This document shows positions 35,308 to 47,077 of a stretch of 64,000 nucleotides of DNA, piece after piece; within the stretch, counting starts at the first letter, position 1; the number at the start of each line of letters is the position of its first letter. The stretch covers positions 61,189 through 125,188 of the forward strand of contig NZ_JAQUCA010000010.1 of NCBI RefSeq assembly GCF_028686475.1, in the 5' to 3' direction. The stretch comes from Giesbergeria sp. Lineage in GTDB: Bacteria; Pseudomonadota; Gammaproteobacteria; Burkholderiales; Burkholderiaceae_C. The notes under the pieces are model-generated. The model was not told the origin of the DNA. It was given only the letters and a program-made list of their open reading frames with translations, and did no database searches. Position numbers and translations under genes: made by a program.

Positions 35308-36229
35308 GGGTAGCCGTAGCACCCGGTTTATTCGACAGACCCCAGACATAAGCGGTCAGTACGCTCAGCTGCGCTTCCGTCAACTTACCAGTACCTGCTT
35401 GTGCAGGCATTTGGTTGACCTTGCCATTATTAATCATTGCAACAATGGCTGCTTCGCCCCAGCCATGCAGCCAGATGTCATCGGTCAGGTTGGGCGCGCC
35501 TACGGCTTGCATCCCCTTACCATCGGCACCGTGGCAAGCCGCACAAGCGACAAACTTGGACTTGCCCAAAGAGGCACGCAAGGAGTCGTGTGGGCTGCCC
35601 GACAGGCTCATGACATAGTGGGCCAGGTTGCGTACATCTTCTGGCGTACCAACAGCAGCCGCCATCGGGGGCATGTTGCCGATACGGCCTTTGTGCAGGG
35701 TTTCGCTGATTTTGTCAGGGGTACCACCGTGCAACCAGTCGTTGTCCGTCAGGTTCGGGAAGCTCTTGCTGCCGCGTGCATCAGAGCCGTGGCACTGGGC
35801 GCAATTGTTCATGAACAGACGGTCACCAATGGCCATAGCCTCGGGGTCAGCAGCCATTTGCTCAGGCGATAAGGAAGCAAAACGGGCATACAAAGGCTCT
35901 AGCTTGGCATTGGCATCGGCCACTTCTTTGGCGTGGGCATTTTGTTGGCTCCAGCCTGCCTTGCCTTCGTAAGCACCCAAGCCAGGGTAGATGACCAAGT
36001 AGCCAAGGGAGAAGATGACGGTCACGACAAACATCCACACCCACCAACGTGGCATGGGGTTGTTCATTTCGCGCAAGTCACCGTCCCACACGTGGCCGGT
36101 GGTGTTGTCGCTGGCAGAGGCGACTTTTTTGCGTCCGGTCATCCAGAGCAGCAGCAAGCAGCCAAAGATACCAATCAGGGTAATTCCGGCGATAAAAACC
36201 GACCAGAAATTGCTAGTGAAGTCACTCAT
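35303..36229 (-). CDS. ccoP: cbb3-type cytochrome c oxidase subunit III (diheme)
   Basis: CcoP passes electrons to CcoO/CcoN. The 308-residue product has N-terminal membrane segments (about 8-30 and 60-82) and two heme c sites, CAQCHGSDARG near residue 138 and CAACHGADGKG near residue 230. NNPMPRWWVWMF is typical of CcoP. It is the last oxidase subunit gene, after ccoQ. Confidence 0.96.
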   Translation of the reverse strand: MSDFTSNFWSVFIAGITLIGIFGCLLLLWMTGRKKVASASDNTTGHVWDGDLREMNNPMPRWWVWMFVVTVIFSLGYLVIYPGLGAYEGKAGWSQQNAHAKEVADANAKLEPLYARFASLSPEQMAADPEAMAIGDRLFMNNCAQCHGSDARGSKSFPNLTDNDWLHGGTPDKISETLHKGRIGNMPPMAAAVGTPEDVRNLAHYVMSLSGSPHDSLRASLGKSKFVACAACHGADGKGMQAVGAPNLTDDIWLHGWGEAAIVAMINNGKVNQMPAQAGTGKLTEAQLSVLTAYVWGLSNKPGATATR

Positions 36230-36252
36230 AGTGTGTTCTCGTTCTGGTGGTT

Positions 36253-36390
36253 TTAGTCTTGCAGAAACGGTAGATGCGCTGCTTCGTCAAACCGCGCTTG
36301 GTTCTTACGGGAGTAGGCCCAAACCCAAATCCCGATAAAAATCGCAAACGAAATCAACGTCACCGCAACGCGCATGGTAGTGATGTCCAT
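36253..36390 (-). CDS. ccoQ: cbb3-type oxidase subunit CcoQ
   Basis: A 45-residue protein with one membrane segment starting MDITTMRVAVTLISF and ending AAHLPFLQD. The central IGIWVWAYSRKNQARFDEAA is typical of CcoQ, which stabilises the oxidase under oxygen. It sits in the expected place between ccoO and ccoP, 14 bases after ccoO, and is easily missed because it is so short. Confidence 0.92.
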   Translation of the reverse strand: MDITTMRVAVTLISFAIFIGIWVWAYSRKNQARFDEAAHLPFLQD

Positions 36391-36404
36391 CGCCAAGTCC
36401 TTTC

Positions 36405-37037
36405 TTACTTGAGCGCTAAGCCCAGAACCTGGAGATAAGCAATCGTGGCTTCCATCTCGGTTTTACCCTTGACTTGTTCCGGCGCTGCTGCGATTTCTTC
36501 GTCGGTGTAAGGCACGCCCACCTTACGCAAGGCGCTCATGTGCGAGCCAATGGTGTCTGGGTTGACCAGATTTTTTTCCAACCAAGGGTAGGCGGGCATA
36601 TTGGACTCGGGCACCACGTCACGTGGGTTGTTCAGGTGGATACGGTGCCATTCGTCACTGTATTTGCCGCCCACACGGTGCAAGTCCGGGCCGGTGCGCT
36701 TGCTGCCCCATTGGAAGGGGTGGTCATAAATGAACTCACCCGCGACCGAGTAGTGGCCATAGCGCAGGGTTTCGGCACGGAAGGGGCGAATCATCTGCGA
36801 GTGGCAGTTGTAGCAACCTTCACGCACATAGACATCGCGCCCAGCCAACTGCAAGGCGGTGTAAGGCTGTAAGCCCTTGACCGGCTCGGTGGTGGTTTTT
36901 TGGAAAAACAGCGGCACGATTTCGACCAAACCACCAAAGGCAATCACAATCACAATCAAAACGATCATGAGGAAATTGTTGGTTTCGATGCTTTCGTGCG
37001 AGAAGCCTTTCGAGGGGCTATGGTTGTTATCAGACAT
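36405..37037 (-). CDS. ccoO: cbb3-type cytochrome c oxidase subunit II (monoheme)
   Basis: CcoO is a 210-residue membrane-anchored cytochrome c. An N-terminal segment (about 22-43) is followed by the heme site [16 protein letters not shown] near residue 75, and a conserved [19 protein letters not shown] stretch. The start at 37037 lies 19 bases after the ccoN stop. Order and length match the cbb3 operon. Confidence 0.96.
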   Translation of the reverse strand: MSDNNHSPSKGFSHESIETNNFLMIVLIVIVIAFGGLVEIVPLFFQKTTTEPVKGLQPYTALQLAGRDVYVREGCYNCHSQMIRPFRAETLRYGHYSVAGEFIYDHPFQWGSKRTGPDLHRVGGKYSDEWHRIHLNNPRDVVPESNMPAYPWLEKNLVNPDTIGSHMSALRKVGVPYTDEEIAAAPEQVKGKTEMEATIAYLQVLGLALK

Positions 37038-37056
37038 GAAAATAGTTCCTCGAAGC

Positions 37057-38499
<1,443 letters not shown>

Positions 38500-38551
38500 C
38501 GGGCACCTCTTGATTTCAGAGAAAGTATTAACCGGAGAAGGCGTAGTGTTT

Positions 38552-38565
38552 TTGACAGCCGTCAA
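38552..38565 (-). promoter_or_regulatory. FNR/Anr-like box upstream of ccoN
   Basis: TTGAC-AGCC-GTCAA, a perfect 5-4-5 inverted repeat close to the consensus TTGAT-N4-ATCAA, lies between ccoS and ccoN and overlaps the ccoS stop. FNR-type control of cbb3 operons is well established; binding here is inferred. Confidence 0.65.
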
Positions 38566-38699
38566 TTATCGCGAAGAATCCGCTCTCCCTCCTGCTCAAT
38601 GTTCTCAAATTGTCCACGGTAGACGGCCCACCACAAACCGAGCAAGATCATCAACACCAGCACCACAGACAAGGGAATCAACAAATACAGGATGTCCAT
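38562..38699 (-). CDS. ccoS: cbb3 oxidase assembly/maturation protein CcoS
   Basis: A 45-residue single-span membrane protein, [17 protein letters not shown]..., ending GERILRDN. The [16 protein letters not shown] stretch is the CcoS signature; the family is needed for heme b and CuB insertion. The start at 38699 (ATG) is 19 bases after ccoI; the longer open frame overlaps ccoI and is rejected. Its stop overlaps the FNR-like box. Confidence 0.92.
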   Translation of the reverse strand: MDILYLLIPLSVVLVLMILLGLWWAVYRGQFENIEQEGERILRDN

Positions 38700-38718
38700 G
38701 GGACGCTTTCTCCATTGG

Positions 38719-41130
38719 TTATGCAACAACTGCATGGCTGCTGGGTTGGCCTCTTGGTGCTGAAGCGGACTCCAACACCGGCAAAGGCCGAGACAGGCGG
38801 GCGGCATTGAGGACCACCAGCAGCGAACTGACGGCCATGCCCAAGCCTGCCAGCCAAGCTGGCATGTACCCGGCCACGGCCAGCGGCACGCTCAAGGCGT
38901 TGTAGCCTGCCGCCCACCACAAATTTTGGCGCACCACACGCAAGGTGTGACGCGCCAATAACACAGCCTGTGGAATGAGCCACAGGCTATCGCCCAGCAC
39001 CACGAAGTCGGCCTTCGATTGTGCCAGTGCTACCGACTTGCCAAAGGCAAAAGAGACATGGGCACCGGCCAGCACCGGCCCATCATTAAGGCCATCGCCC
39101 ACCATTGCCACTTGTTTGGCTTGGGCTTGCAAGGCTTGCAGGGCTTGGAGTTTGTCTTGCGGCGTGCAAGCGGCACGCCATTGGGCAATGCCCGACTGCG
39201 CGGCGATACGGGCCACGGCAGCTGGCTGGTCGCCAGACAAGAGTTGCACCTGCACGCCTGCATCGGCCAAGGCGCGCACTGCGCCAGCGGCTTGGGGGCG
39301 CAGGTCCTCTAGTAAATCAAAGCGGGCTAATTCGGCAAAGCTGCCATCGGCTTGCTGGCGTACCAAATAAACTTGCTGGGCTATATCTTCGGGCGCTGTG
39401 CTGGCATGGGTATGGCGTGCGGAACCGAGCAGCACTTGGCTGGGCGAATACTGTGCTTGGCGGTCTTCTACCCACGCCGAGAGGCCCTGTCCGGCCTGTT
39501 CTTGCACTTGCGTTACTTGCCAACGTTCTGTGTTGGTATCATTGGGCAGGGCTTTTGCTTTGGCCAACAAGGCCCGAGAAACCGGGTGCAAAGAATGACG
39601 CGCCAGCGCCGCTGCCAACGCAAGGGCGGCGTCGGCGGACAAGCCATCCGTCGGCTGCACCGCAGAGACCAACATGCCATCGCGCGTCAGGGTGCCGGTT
39701 TTATCGAATACCAAGGTATCTATATTGGCCAAGGCTTCTAAGCCCTGTAAATTGCGTACCAACACGCCTTGGCGCGCCAAAGTGCCCGCTGCCGATAGCA
39801 TGGCCACCGGCGTGGCCAAAGACAGGGCGCAGGGGCAAGTGACAATCAACACCGCCACCGCCACCATCAGGGCATGGGCGGGGTCAGTGGGCCACCACCA
39901 CAACGCCGCCAAGGCAGCAGCCACCAACACGGCCAGCAAAAAAGGCCGGGCGACTTTATCGGCCAGTTGGGCCAGCCGGGGTTTTTGCAAAGAGGCGCTT
40001 TCCATCAAAGCCACAATTTGACCAAAACGGGTGGCGGCTCCGGTGCCTTGTACCACCACCTCGACCGGGGCTTGCAGGTTATAACTGCCTGCCGTGACCG
40101 TGCTGCCTTCGGTACGCAAGATGGGGGTTGATTCACCGGTTAATAAGGCTTCGTCGGCCAAGGTTTGACCCACTACGATGTGACCATCGGCGGGAAAAGC
40201 CTCGCCGGGTAACACGCGCACCGTGTCGCCTGCTTGCAAGCGGCGCACGGCAACGCGCTCAAAACTGCCATCGGCTTGGCGACGCTCAACGCTGTCGGGC
40301 AGGCGGTTCATGACGGCTTCTAAGGCACCGGCAGTGCGGTCGCGCAGGCGCAACTCTAGCCAACGCCCCGTCAGTAAAAAGAAAACGAACATGGTGAGCG
40401 AGTCAAAAAAGACTTCGCGCCCAAATGGCCCACTAGGGTCAAAGGTGCCAACGGTACTGACGATAAAGGTGATGGCCATGCCCAAAGCTACGGGCAAATC
40501 CATGCTGATGCGGCGCAGGCGAATATCGCGCAGTGCGCTGCTAAAAAATGGGCCACAGGCAAACAACACCACTGGCAAAGAAATCACCCAAGAGGCCCAG
40601 CGCAACAGGGTTTCCATCTCTAAGGTGAGGTCACCCGGCGCCGCGACATAGGCGGGCCAAGCGTACATCATCACTTGCATCATGCAAAAACCAGCCACCA
40701 GCCAGCGCCACAGGGCGCGGCGGTTTTCTTGGCGGCGTTGTTCGCGTGCCAAGGCATCCATCGCGGGCAAGGCACCATAGCCAGCACGGCGCACCGCAGC
40801 CACCCATTGCGAGGGCAGCACTTGGGTGGGCCGCCACACCACGCGCGCGCGTTGGGTGGCGGCACTGACTTCGGCCTGTATAACCCCTGGCACGGCACGC
40901 AGGGCATCTTCGATGGTAAGGGCACAGGCGGCGCAGTGCATTCCCTCTAGCACCACATGGGACTCCCACGGGGTTTGTTCAGGGGCAGGGGAGGGGTTGG
41001 TTTTATCGGTGCAAGGGCGGCCAAACGCGGCCCATTCTTGCGGGTCATCCAGCAATTGGGGCGAGCTACCGCCTAGGGTAGCGCCCGCAGTAGGGGCCGG
41101 TGCCAAAATGCTATCGGAATTCGTGGACAT
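38719..41130 (-). CDS. ccoI: Copper-translocating P1B-type ATPase CcoI
   Basis: An 803-residue copper pump supplying cbb3 oxidase. An N-terminal heavy-metal domain holds GMHCAACA near residue 65. The membrane CPC is in TCPCALSLATP, the phosphorylation site is VFDKTGTLTRDG, the phosphatase loop is LLTGEST and the hinge is MVGDGLNDGPVL. Domain order and the ccoS-ccoN context identify CcoI rather than CopA. It is the first gene of the cluster. Confidence 0.93.
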   Translation of the reverse strand: MSTNSDSILAPAPTAGATLGGSSPQLLDDPQEWAAFGRPCTDKTNPSPAPEQTPWESHVVLEGMHCAACALTIEDALRAVPGVIQAEVSAATQRARVVWRPTQVLPSQWVAAVRRAGYGALPAMDALAREQRRQENRRALWRWLVAGFCMMQVMMYAWPAYVAAPGDLTLEMETLLRWASWVISLPVVLFACGPFFSSALRDIRLRRISMDLPVALGMAITFIVSTVGTFDPSGPFGREVFFDSLTMFVFFLLTGRWLELRLRDRTAGALEAVMNRLPDSVERRQADGSFERVAVRRLQAGDTVRVLPGEAFPADGHIVVGQTLADEALLTGESTPILRTEGSTVTAGSYNLQAPVEVVVQGTGAATRFGQIVALMESASLQKPRLAQLADKVARPFLLAVLVAAALAALWWWPTDPAHALMVAVAVLIVTCPCALSLATPVAMLSAAGTLARQGVLVRNLQGLEALANIDTLVFDKTGTLTRDGMLVSAVQPTDGLSADAALALAAALARHSLHPVSRALLAKAKALPNDTNTERWQVTQVQEQAGQGLSAWVEDRQAQYSPSQVLLGSARHTHASTAPEDIAQQVYLVRQQADGSFAELARFDLLEDLRPQAAGAVRALADAGVQVQLLSGDQPAAVARIAAQSGIAQWRAACTPQDKLQALQALQAQAKQVAMVGDGLNDGPVLAGAHVSFAFGKSVALAQSKADFVVLGDSLWLIPQAVLLARHTLRVVRQNLWWAAGYNALSVPLAVAGYMPAWLAGLGMAVSSLLVVLNAARLSRPLPVLESASAPRGQPSSHAVVA

Positions 41131-41189
41131 GTGGCAAGCTTACCCCTTTTGCGTGCCATACTGGCTTGTTTGTGTTGTTTGATTGAACC

Positions 41190-41633
41190 ATGTACCAACG
41201 TATTTTGATTGCCACTGATGGCTCCGAGCTTTCGGACAAGGCCGTGCAACAAGGTTTGGCACTGGCCGCTTTGGCCGGTGCCAGTGTGATAGCCCTGAAA
41301 GTGGTGCCACGCTACCCACGCAGCTATTTTGAAGGCGGCCTGCCGGTCGATGCCCAAGACATCGAACGCATTGAGAAACAATGGGACGAAGCCGCCCACA
41401 ATTTGGTGGACAAAATCAAGGCAGCAGGCCAAGCCCAAGGGGTAGAGGTGCAGCCCTTGTTGGCCAAGTCTGACTTGGTGGCCGAGGCGATTATTGCCGC
41501 AGCCCAAAAGTACGATTGCGACTTGATTGTCATGGCCTCGCATGGACGCAAGGGTATCCAGCGCTTGTTGTTGGGCAGCGAGACGCAGCATGTGCTAACG
41601 CACTCGCATGTTCCGGTGTTGGTACTGCGCTAG
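41190..41633 (+). CDS. Universal stress protein UspA family
   Basis: A 147-residue Usp protein starting MYQRILIATDGSELSDKA. The nucleotide motif reads ASHGRKGIQRLLLGS, with alanine in place of the first glycine of G-x2-G-x9-G-S. It is divergent from ccoI, a common pairing in which the Usp protein responds to low oxygen. Its stop is 13 bases from the convergent malonyl-CoA decarboxylase gene. It is a different paralogue from the one at 6998. Confidence 0.9.
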   Translation: MYQRILIATDGSELSDKAVQQGLALAALAGASVIALKVVPRYPRSYFEGGLPVDAQDIERIEKQWDEAAHNLVDKIKAAGQAQGVEVQPLLAKSDLVAEAIIAAAQKYDCDLIVMASHGRKGIQRLLLGSETQHVLTHSHVPVLVLR

Positions 41634-41646
41634 AGTGCAGGCAACA

Positions 41647-43002
41647 TCACGCCCGGCACAAGCGCTCTATCTCGCGCGAGGCCGCCACCCGGCCTTGTGC
41701 CAACAGAGTGCGGTGCTTGTCTAAGCCTTTGAGGTCATACAGGTAGTTGACCATCAGGCCATAAGATTGTTTGATCCCTTTGGCCGAGGGGTCTGCGGCC
41801 CAGTTGATGCGCTCCACCTTGGCACCGTTGCCCAAGTGGAAGCGCGCTACCGGGTCGACGGGTTTGCCAGTGGACAGTTCTGTCACCAAGTAACGTGCGG
41901 CGCAGTGCAGCAGCCACTGGCCCAAGGGAGATTTGGCCTCTAGTGCCAAAGGTTTCTCTAGGGCCGCCAGCAGCTGGCTGGCCTCTGGTGTTTGTGTGCT
42001 GTCCAGACCCAAAGCACGGGCCAATTCTGTCTGGCGCTTGGCGGAGACATCGGCCAAACAACTATGGGCATTTTTTTGCAGCCAAGCGCGCAAGCCCGGA
42101 ATGGGCGACAGGGTGGCAAAAGTGCGTAAGCGCGGAAACTCTGCCGAGAGCGTCTCCACCACATGCTTGATGAGGGAGTCGCCAAAACTGACCCCGCGTA
42201 GCCCGGTTTGGGTGTTGCTAATCGAGTAAAAAATGGCCGTACTGGCGCGCGTGATGTCCACCGGTGCAGCTGTTTCATCCAGCAAGGGGGTGATGGAGTC
42301 GGACAATTGGTTCACCAAGGCCACTTCGACAAAAATCAGTGGCTCTTGCGGCAGGCTGGGATGGAAAAAGCCGTAGCAGCGCCGGTCGCTGTCCAAGCGG
42401 TTTTTCAGGTCGCTCCAACTGCGGATGTCATGCACGGCTTCGTATTGGATGAGCTTTTCGAGCAGCGAGGCGGGCGAATCCCACGAGAGGCGGCGCAATT
42501 CTAAAAATGCTACGTCAAACCAGGTAGAGAACAATTGCTCTAAATCGGCATCCAGTGCCAGCAGGCGTTTGTCGTTTTTGAGATGGGGCAGCAGTTCGGC
42601 ACGCAAATCGACCAAAAAACGCATTCCACCGGGAAAGACGACAAAACGTTGCAATAAGCGTGTGCGCGGCGAGACCAAAGCACGGCGCAGGGCGATTTCG
42701 GCTTGGGCCTCGTTTTCGGTGCCTACGGCCACTTCGTAGCCTTGACCTGCGGCTTGTACCCGTGCAGCATCGGCGGTAAATTGTTCGCACAGCAGCCACC
42801 ACAGGTCTTGGCGTTCTTCGGGGCGGGCTTGGAGGTACCACGCTGCTACGGTTTGGGCGTGGCGGGCACCTTCTACCTCACTGACTTGGGGGGTGGCAGC
42901 GGCTTGCAAATCAATTAGCAGCTTACGCAAGGCACGCGGTGACAGGGCTTCTTGACCGCGCCGCAAAGTGGCTTGCAGGCGCTCGTGGGTGTTGCGGGGC
43001 AT
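41647..43002 (-). CDS. Malonyl-CoA decarboxylase
   Basis: A 451-residue MCD-family enzyme that turns malonyl-CoA into acetyl-CoA. The C-terminal GNAT-like domain carries VALVNQLSDSITPLL, FYSISNTQTGLRGVSFG and FATLSPIPGLRAWL, and the C-terminal FHLGNGAKVERINW is conserved. The start at 43002 (MPRNTHERLQ) was chosen by homology. No malonyl-CoA synthetase or malonate transporter gene is adjacent, unlike the usual mat cluster. Confidence 0.92.
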   Translation of the reverse strand: MPRNTHERLQATLRRGQEALSPRALRKLLIDLQAAATPQVSEVEGARHAQTVAAWYLQARPEERQDLWWLLCEQFTADAARVQAAGQGYEVAVGTENEAQAEIALRRALVSPRTRLLQRFVVFPGGMRFLVDLRAELLPHLKNDKRLLALDADLEQLFSTWFDVAFLELRRLSWDSPASLLEKLIQYEAVHDIRSWSDLKNRLDSDRRCYGFFHPSLPQEPLIFVEVALVNQLSDSITPLLDETAAPVDITRASTAIFYSISNTQTGLRGVSFGDSLIKHVVETLSAEFPRLRTFATLSPIPGLRAWLQKNAHSCLADVSAKRQTELARALGLDSTQTPEASQLLAALEKPLALEAKSPLGQWLLHCAARYLVTELSTGKPVDPVARFHLGNGAKVERINWAADPSAKGIKQSYGLMVNYLYDLKGLDKHRTLLAQGRVAASREIERLCRA

Positions 43003-43130
43003 GGGCAAAATCTCCTCTCTGGCTGGGCAGCATAGAGAATACAGGACGGAGCAGTCTAGCCAAGCGTGCGGGCACAAAAAATAGGTGGTTTATCCCGCCT
43101 AATGGGTTCGGCGTGGAGTGGGAGCGCTGC

Positions 43131-45452
43131 CTAGCGCCGTCCAGATTTTCCCAGCGCTGGTTTACTGCTGCTGCCCTTGCCGCTCTCGCGCGGGGGCAGT
43201 CCGGTATGTTGCGTTAGCACCCGACCTTTCATGGGCTTGCTGGGCGCAGTGGCCTTGCCCGGCGTGGAGTTGGTGCGCCGGGCGCTTTGGTAAGCCCCAT
43301 CGGTGACGGGTTGGAAGGTGGGGATGAGGTGGTGCTTGCCATTGCCAATCAAATCAGCCCGGCCCAAGGTTTTGAGGGCCTCGCGCAGTAGCGGCCAGTT
43401 GTTGGGGTCGTGGTAGCGCAAAAAGGCTTTGTGCAAACGGCGGCGCTTGTCGCCGCGCACAATGTCCACGCGCTCGCTGCGCTCATCGCGGTGGATGCCT
43501 GCCAGCGGATTGAGGTTGCTATGGTACATGGCGGTGGCAGTCGCCATCGGGCTGGGGTAAAAGGTTTGCACTTGGTCGGCACGGAAGCCGTTTTTCTTGA
43601 GCCAGAGCGCCAAGTGCATCATGTCCTCATCGCTGGTGCCGGGGTGGGCGGCAATGAAATAGGGAATCAGGAATTGCTTTTTGCCCGCTTCTTCGCTGAA
43701 CTTATCAAACAGCTGTTTGAACTTGTCGTAGCTGCCAATGCCGGGCTTCATCATTTTGGACAGTGGGCCTTGCTGGGTATGCTCGGGGGCAATTTTGAGG
43801 TAACCGCCCACATGGTGCTGCACCAGCTCGCGCACGTATTCGGGCGATTTGACGGCCAAGTCGTAGCGCAAACCAGAGCCAATCAAAATTTTCTTGATAC
43901 CTTTGAGCGCCCGCGCCCGGCGGTAAATTTGAATCAGCGGGTCGTGGTTGGTGGTCAGGTTTTGGCAAATGCCGGGATAGACGCAACTGGGTTTGCGGCA
44001 AGCGGCCTCTATCTCGGGGCTTTTACAGCCCAAGCGGTACATATTGGCCGTGGGGCCGCCTAAATCCGAAATGGTGCCAGTAAAGCCTTTGACCTTGTCG
44101 CGGATGTCTTCGATTTCGTGGATGATGGAGTCTTCGGAACGGCTTTGGATGATGCGGCCTTCGTGCTCGGTGATAGAGCAGAAGGTGCAACCGCCAAAAC
44201 AGCCGCGCATGATGTTGACGCTGAGGCGAATCATTTCCCAAGCTGGGATTTTGGTGGCGCCGTCGTGGCTACCATTTTCATCGGCGTAGCTGGGGTGTGG
44301 GCTGCGCGCGTAGGGCAGGCCAAACACCCAGTCCATCTCTGCCGTGGTCAGCGGGATAGGGGGCGGGTTGATCCAGACATCGCGTGCGGTGTGGCCTTCG
44401 CCGTGGGCTTGTACCAAGGCGCGGGCGTTACCGGGGTTGGTTTCTAGGTGCAACACGCGGTTGGCGTGGGCGTATAAAACCGGGTCGGATTTGACTTGCT
44501 CGTAACTGGGCAGCCGAATCACAGTGCGGTTGCGTGGTGGCAACTTGAGCTTGCCTTGCAAAGCCGGATTGGGCGCAAAGTGGATGGGCTGCGCGGTGGG
44601 CGCTGGTGCCGTGGCGTTGCCATCTTCTGGGTTGCAACTGCTGCCTTGGGCGGCGGCTTGTTCGCTGGTGGTTTGGTAGGGGTTGATGTGCGCCTCGACG
44701 GGGCCGGGCTGATCAACCTCGGTCGAATCCAGCTCAAACCAACCGGCTTCTGAATGGCGGCAGACAAAGGCGGTGCCGCGCACATCGGTGATGCTCTCTA
44801 CCGGCTCGCGTGCGGCAATGCGGTGTGCTACCTCGACCAAGGCGCGCTCGGCATTGCCATAGAGCAACAAATCACATTTGGCATCGACCACAATGCTGCG
44901 ACGCACTTTGTCGCTCCAGTAGTCGTAATGGGCGATGCGGCGCAAGCTGCCTTCAATACCGCCCAAGATGATAGGCACGTCTTTATAGGCTTCGCGGCAA
45001 CGCTGGCTATAAACGATGGCAGCGCGGTCGGGGCGTTTGCCGCCCACATCGCCGGGCGTGTAGGCATCGTCGGTGCGGATTTTGCGGTCTGCCGTGTAGC
45101 GGTTAATCATCGAATCCATATTGCCCGCCGTCACGCCCCAAAACAAATTGGGCTTGCCCAGGGCTTTGAAGGCTTCGGCGCTGTGCCAATCGGGTTGGGC
45201 AATGATGCCGACACGAAAGCCCTGCGCTTCTAGCACGCGGCCAATCACCGCCATGCCAAAGCTGGGGTGATCGACATAGGCATCGCCCGTGACCAGTACG
45301 ATGTCGCAACTGTCCCAACCGAGTTGCTCCATCTCGGCCCGGCTCATGGGCAGGAACGGTGCCGTGCCAAAGCGCTTGGCCCAATAGGGGCGGTAGCTGC
45401 TCAGGGGCTTGGCAGCGCGCGCAAAAAAGGAAACGTCAACCGGGGCGTTCAT
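43131..45452 (-). CDS. YgiQ-family radical SAM protein
   Basis: A 773-residue radical SAM enzyme. An N-terminal B12-binding-like part (about 30-250, [20 protein letters not shown]) is followed by the radical SAM cluster [16 protein letters not shown] near residue 410 (CxxxCxxC). The DUF3362-type tail has [15 protein letters not shown]. YgiQ function is unproven. The last 60 residues are low-complexity and basic. It is longer than some family members because of an insert near residues 270-300. Confidence 0.9.
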   Translation of the reverse strand: MNAPVDVSFFARAAKPLSSYRPYWAKRFGTAPFLPMSRAEMEQLGWDSCDIVLVTGDAYVDHPSFGMAVIGRVLEAQGFRVGIIAQPDWHSAEAFKALGKPNLFWGVTAGNMDSMINRYTADRKIRTDDAYTPGDVGGKRPDRAAIVYSQRCREAYKDVPIILGGIEGSLRRIAHYDYWSDKVRRSIVVDAKCDLLLYGNAERALVEVAHRIAAREPVESITDVRGTAFVCRHSEAGWFELDSTEVDQPGPVEAHINPYQTTSEQAAAQGSSCNPEDGNATAPAPTAQPIHFAPNPALQGKLKLPPRNRTVIRLPSYEQVKSDPVLYAHANRVLHLETNPGNARALVQAHGEGHTARDVWINPPPIPLTTAEMDWVFGLPYARSPHPSYADENGSHDGATKIPAWEMIRLSVNIMRGCFGGCTFCSITEHEGRIIQSRSEDSIIHEIEDIRDKVKGFTGTISDLGGPTANMYRLGCKSPEIEAACRKPSCVYPGICQNLTTNHDPLIQIYRRARALKGIKKILIGSGLRYDLAVKSPEYVRELVQHHVGGYLKIAPEHTQQGPLSKMMKPGIGSYDKFKQLFDKFSEEAGKKQFLIPYFIAAHPGTSDEDMMHLALWLKKNGFRADQVQTFYPSPMATATAMYHSNLNPLAGIHRDERSERVDIVRGDKRRRLHKAFLRYHDPNNWPLLREALKTLGRADLIGNGKHHLIPTFQPVTDGAYQSARRTNSTPGKATAPSKPMKGRVLTQHTGLPPRESGKGSSSKPALGKSGRR

Positions 45453-45592
45453 GAAGATGGTGGGGGAGGTGGGGGAGGAAGTGGCTGATTTTACGGCCGC
45501 AGCCCTTGTCCGTGCTGCTTTGGGGCTACTGGGGTGTAGCAGCAGGCAACCAACAGATGTGCCACACTGGCATTTTTTTAAGTAGCCTATCT

Positions 45593-46012
45593 ATGCTGAT
45601 ACAACTGACCTATGCCAGCCGCTGTGCCAAAATTTTGGGGCCGGCCGATGTGAAGGATATTTTGGCGACCTCGCAGCGCAACAATGCCATCTTGGGGGTG
45701 ACCGGTGCTTTGTGCATTAACAACGGCATCTTCTTGCAGCAGCTTGAAGGCGACCGACTGGCCGTCAATGCTTTGTACCATCGTATTTTGAAAGACCAGC
45801 GCCACCGCGACACGGCTATCTTGGACTATGCAGAGATTGTCTGCCGCCAGTTTACGGGTTGGTCTATGGGCCTGTTGCCCTCCATGGAAAGCAACCGCCA
45901 ACTGTTTTTGAAGTATTCGGTGGGCACCGAGTTTGACCCCTACGGTATGGGTTCCGAGAGTTTGCGTAGCTTTTTCCAAGAAATGCTGCAAAACGTGCGC
46001 TGGATTGAATAA
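45593..46012 (+). CDS. BLUF-domain blue-light sensor protein
   Basis: A 139-residue BLUF protein binding FAD. The first ~95 residues form the light-sensing domain: the flavin-contacting Tyr7 in LTYASR, Asn30/31 in NNAILGVTG, the Gln in FLQQLEG and the Trp of FTGWSMG are all present, so it is probably photoactive. The C-terminal ~40 residues form a short helical cap as in PixD-type proteins. The start ATG at 45593 was preferred over an upstream in-frame start. It is 14 bases ahead of a DUF808 membrane protein gene, probably in one operon. Confidence 0.88.
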   Translation: MLIQLTYASRCAKILGPADVKDILATSQRNNAILGVTGALCINNGIFLQQLEGDRLAVNALYHRILKDQRHRDTAILDYAEIVCRQFTGWSMGLLPSMESNRQLFLKYSVGTEFDPYGMGSESLRSFFQEMLQNVRWIE

Positions 46013-46026
46013 TCTGAGGAGTCCCT

Positions 46027-47001
46027 ATGGCCGGAGCCAGTTTATTAACCCTGTTGGATGACATTGCCACCATCCTAGACGATGTGGCCTTGATGACCAA
46101 GGTGGCCGCTAAGAACAGCGTGGCGATGGCCGATGATGTTTCCGTCATGACCAAAGTGGCGGCGCAAAAAACCGCTGGCGTGTTGGGCGATGATTTGGCC
46201 CTGAATGCGCAGCAGGTGGCGGGTGTGCGTGCTGAGCGCGAAATTCCGGTGGTGTGGGCGGTGGCTAAAGGCTCAATGCTCAATAAGGCTATTTTGGTGC
46301 CGCTGGCGCTGCTCATCAGTGCGTTGGCCCCTTGGGCCGTGACACCGCTGCTGATGGTGGGCGGGGCTTTTTTGTGTTTTGAAGGTTGCGAAAAATTGGC
46401 CCATGCTTTTTTGCACCGCAAAGAAGCGGAAAAGGCCGAAGAAGGCACAGAAACCGCAGCGCCCGTGACCGATTTGGCCGCCTTTGAACGCGACAAAATC
46501 AAGGGGGCCGTGCGTACCGATTTTATTTTGTCGGCAGAAATTATCGCCATCACTTTGGGGACGGTGGCAGCAGCGCCTTTTGTGCAGCAGGTGGCGGTGT
46601 TGTCGGGCATTGCCATCATCATGACGGTGGGGGTGTATGGCTTGGTGGCCGGTATCGTCAAGCTGGACGATTTGGGCTTGTGGCTAACGCGCCAAGGCAG
46701 CAGCATGGCCCAAGGGCTGGGCCGTGGCATTGTGGGGGCGGCCCCTTGGCTGATGAAGGGCTTGTCGATTGCGGGCACTGCTGCCATGTTCTTGGTGGGT
46801 GGGGGCATTTTGGCGCATGGTGTGCCGTGGCTGCACCATGCCATTGAAGCGGCTGCCGCCGCTGCCTTGCAATGGCCCGCTGGGGCGCTGTGGCAGGTGC
46901 TGGTGCCTAACTTGCTCAATGCGGTGCTGGGCTTGCTGGCTGGTTCGGTGGTGTTGGTGGTCGTGTTGTGGGTACAACGCTTGCGTGGTGCAAAACACTG
47001 A
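46027..47001 (+). CDS. DUF808 (YedI-type) inner-membrane protein
   Basis: A 324-residue DUF808 protein. The start [20 protein letters not shown] is the family signature, repeated in [16 protein letters not shown]. Several hydrophobic segments follow (about 85-115, 165-195, 200-220, 235-265, 285-315). The function is unknown for the whole family. It has an AGGAG site (GAGGAG about 8 bases upstream) and directly follows the BLUF gene. Confidence 0.88.
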   Translation: MAGASLLTLLDDIATILDDVALMTKVAAKNSVAMADDVSVMTKVAAQKTAGVLGDDLALNAQQVAGVRAEREIPVVWAVAKGSMLNKAILVPLALLISALAPWAVTPLLMVGGAFLCFEGCEKLAHAFLHRKEAEKAEEGTETAAPVTDLAAFERDKIKGAVRTDFILSAEIIAITLGTVAAAPFVQQVAVLSGIAIIMTVGVYGLVAGIVKLDDLGLWLTRQGSSMAQGLGRGIVGAAPWLMKGLSIAGTAAMFLVGGGILAHGVPWLHHAIEAAAAAALQWPAGALWQVLVPNLLNAVLGLLAGSVVLVVVLWVQRLRGAKH

Positions 47002-47077
47002 TGCACATGCTACCCTTTCAGGCTGTGGCCTAATAGCGGGCTTTTCTTTTTATTTTTACTTTGAACGGAGGCCATTC

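Noticed and set aside
43078..43108. A terminator after the YgiQ gene on minus
   Set aside because: A T-run is present but the preceding stem has two mismatches in seven pairs, too weak to call.
45864..47006. A long minus-strand open frame opposite the DUF808 gene (about 380 codons)
   Set aside because: The product is Pro/Ser/Thr/Ala-rich with no motif and mirrors codon bias of DUF808 on the other strand.
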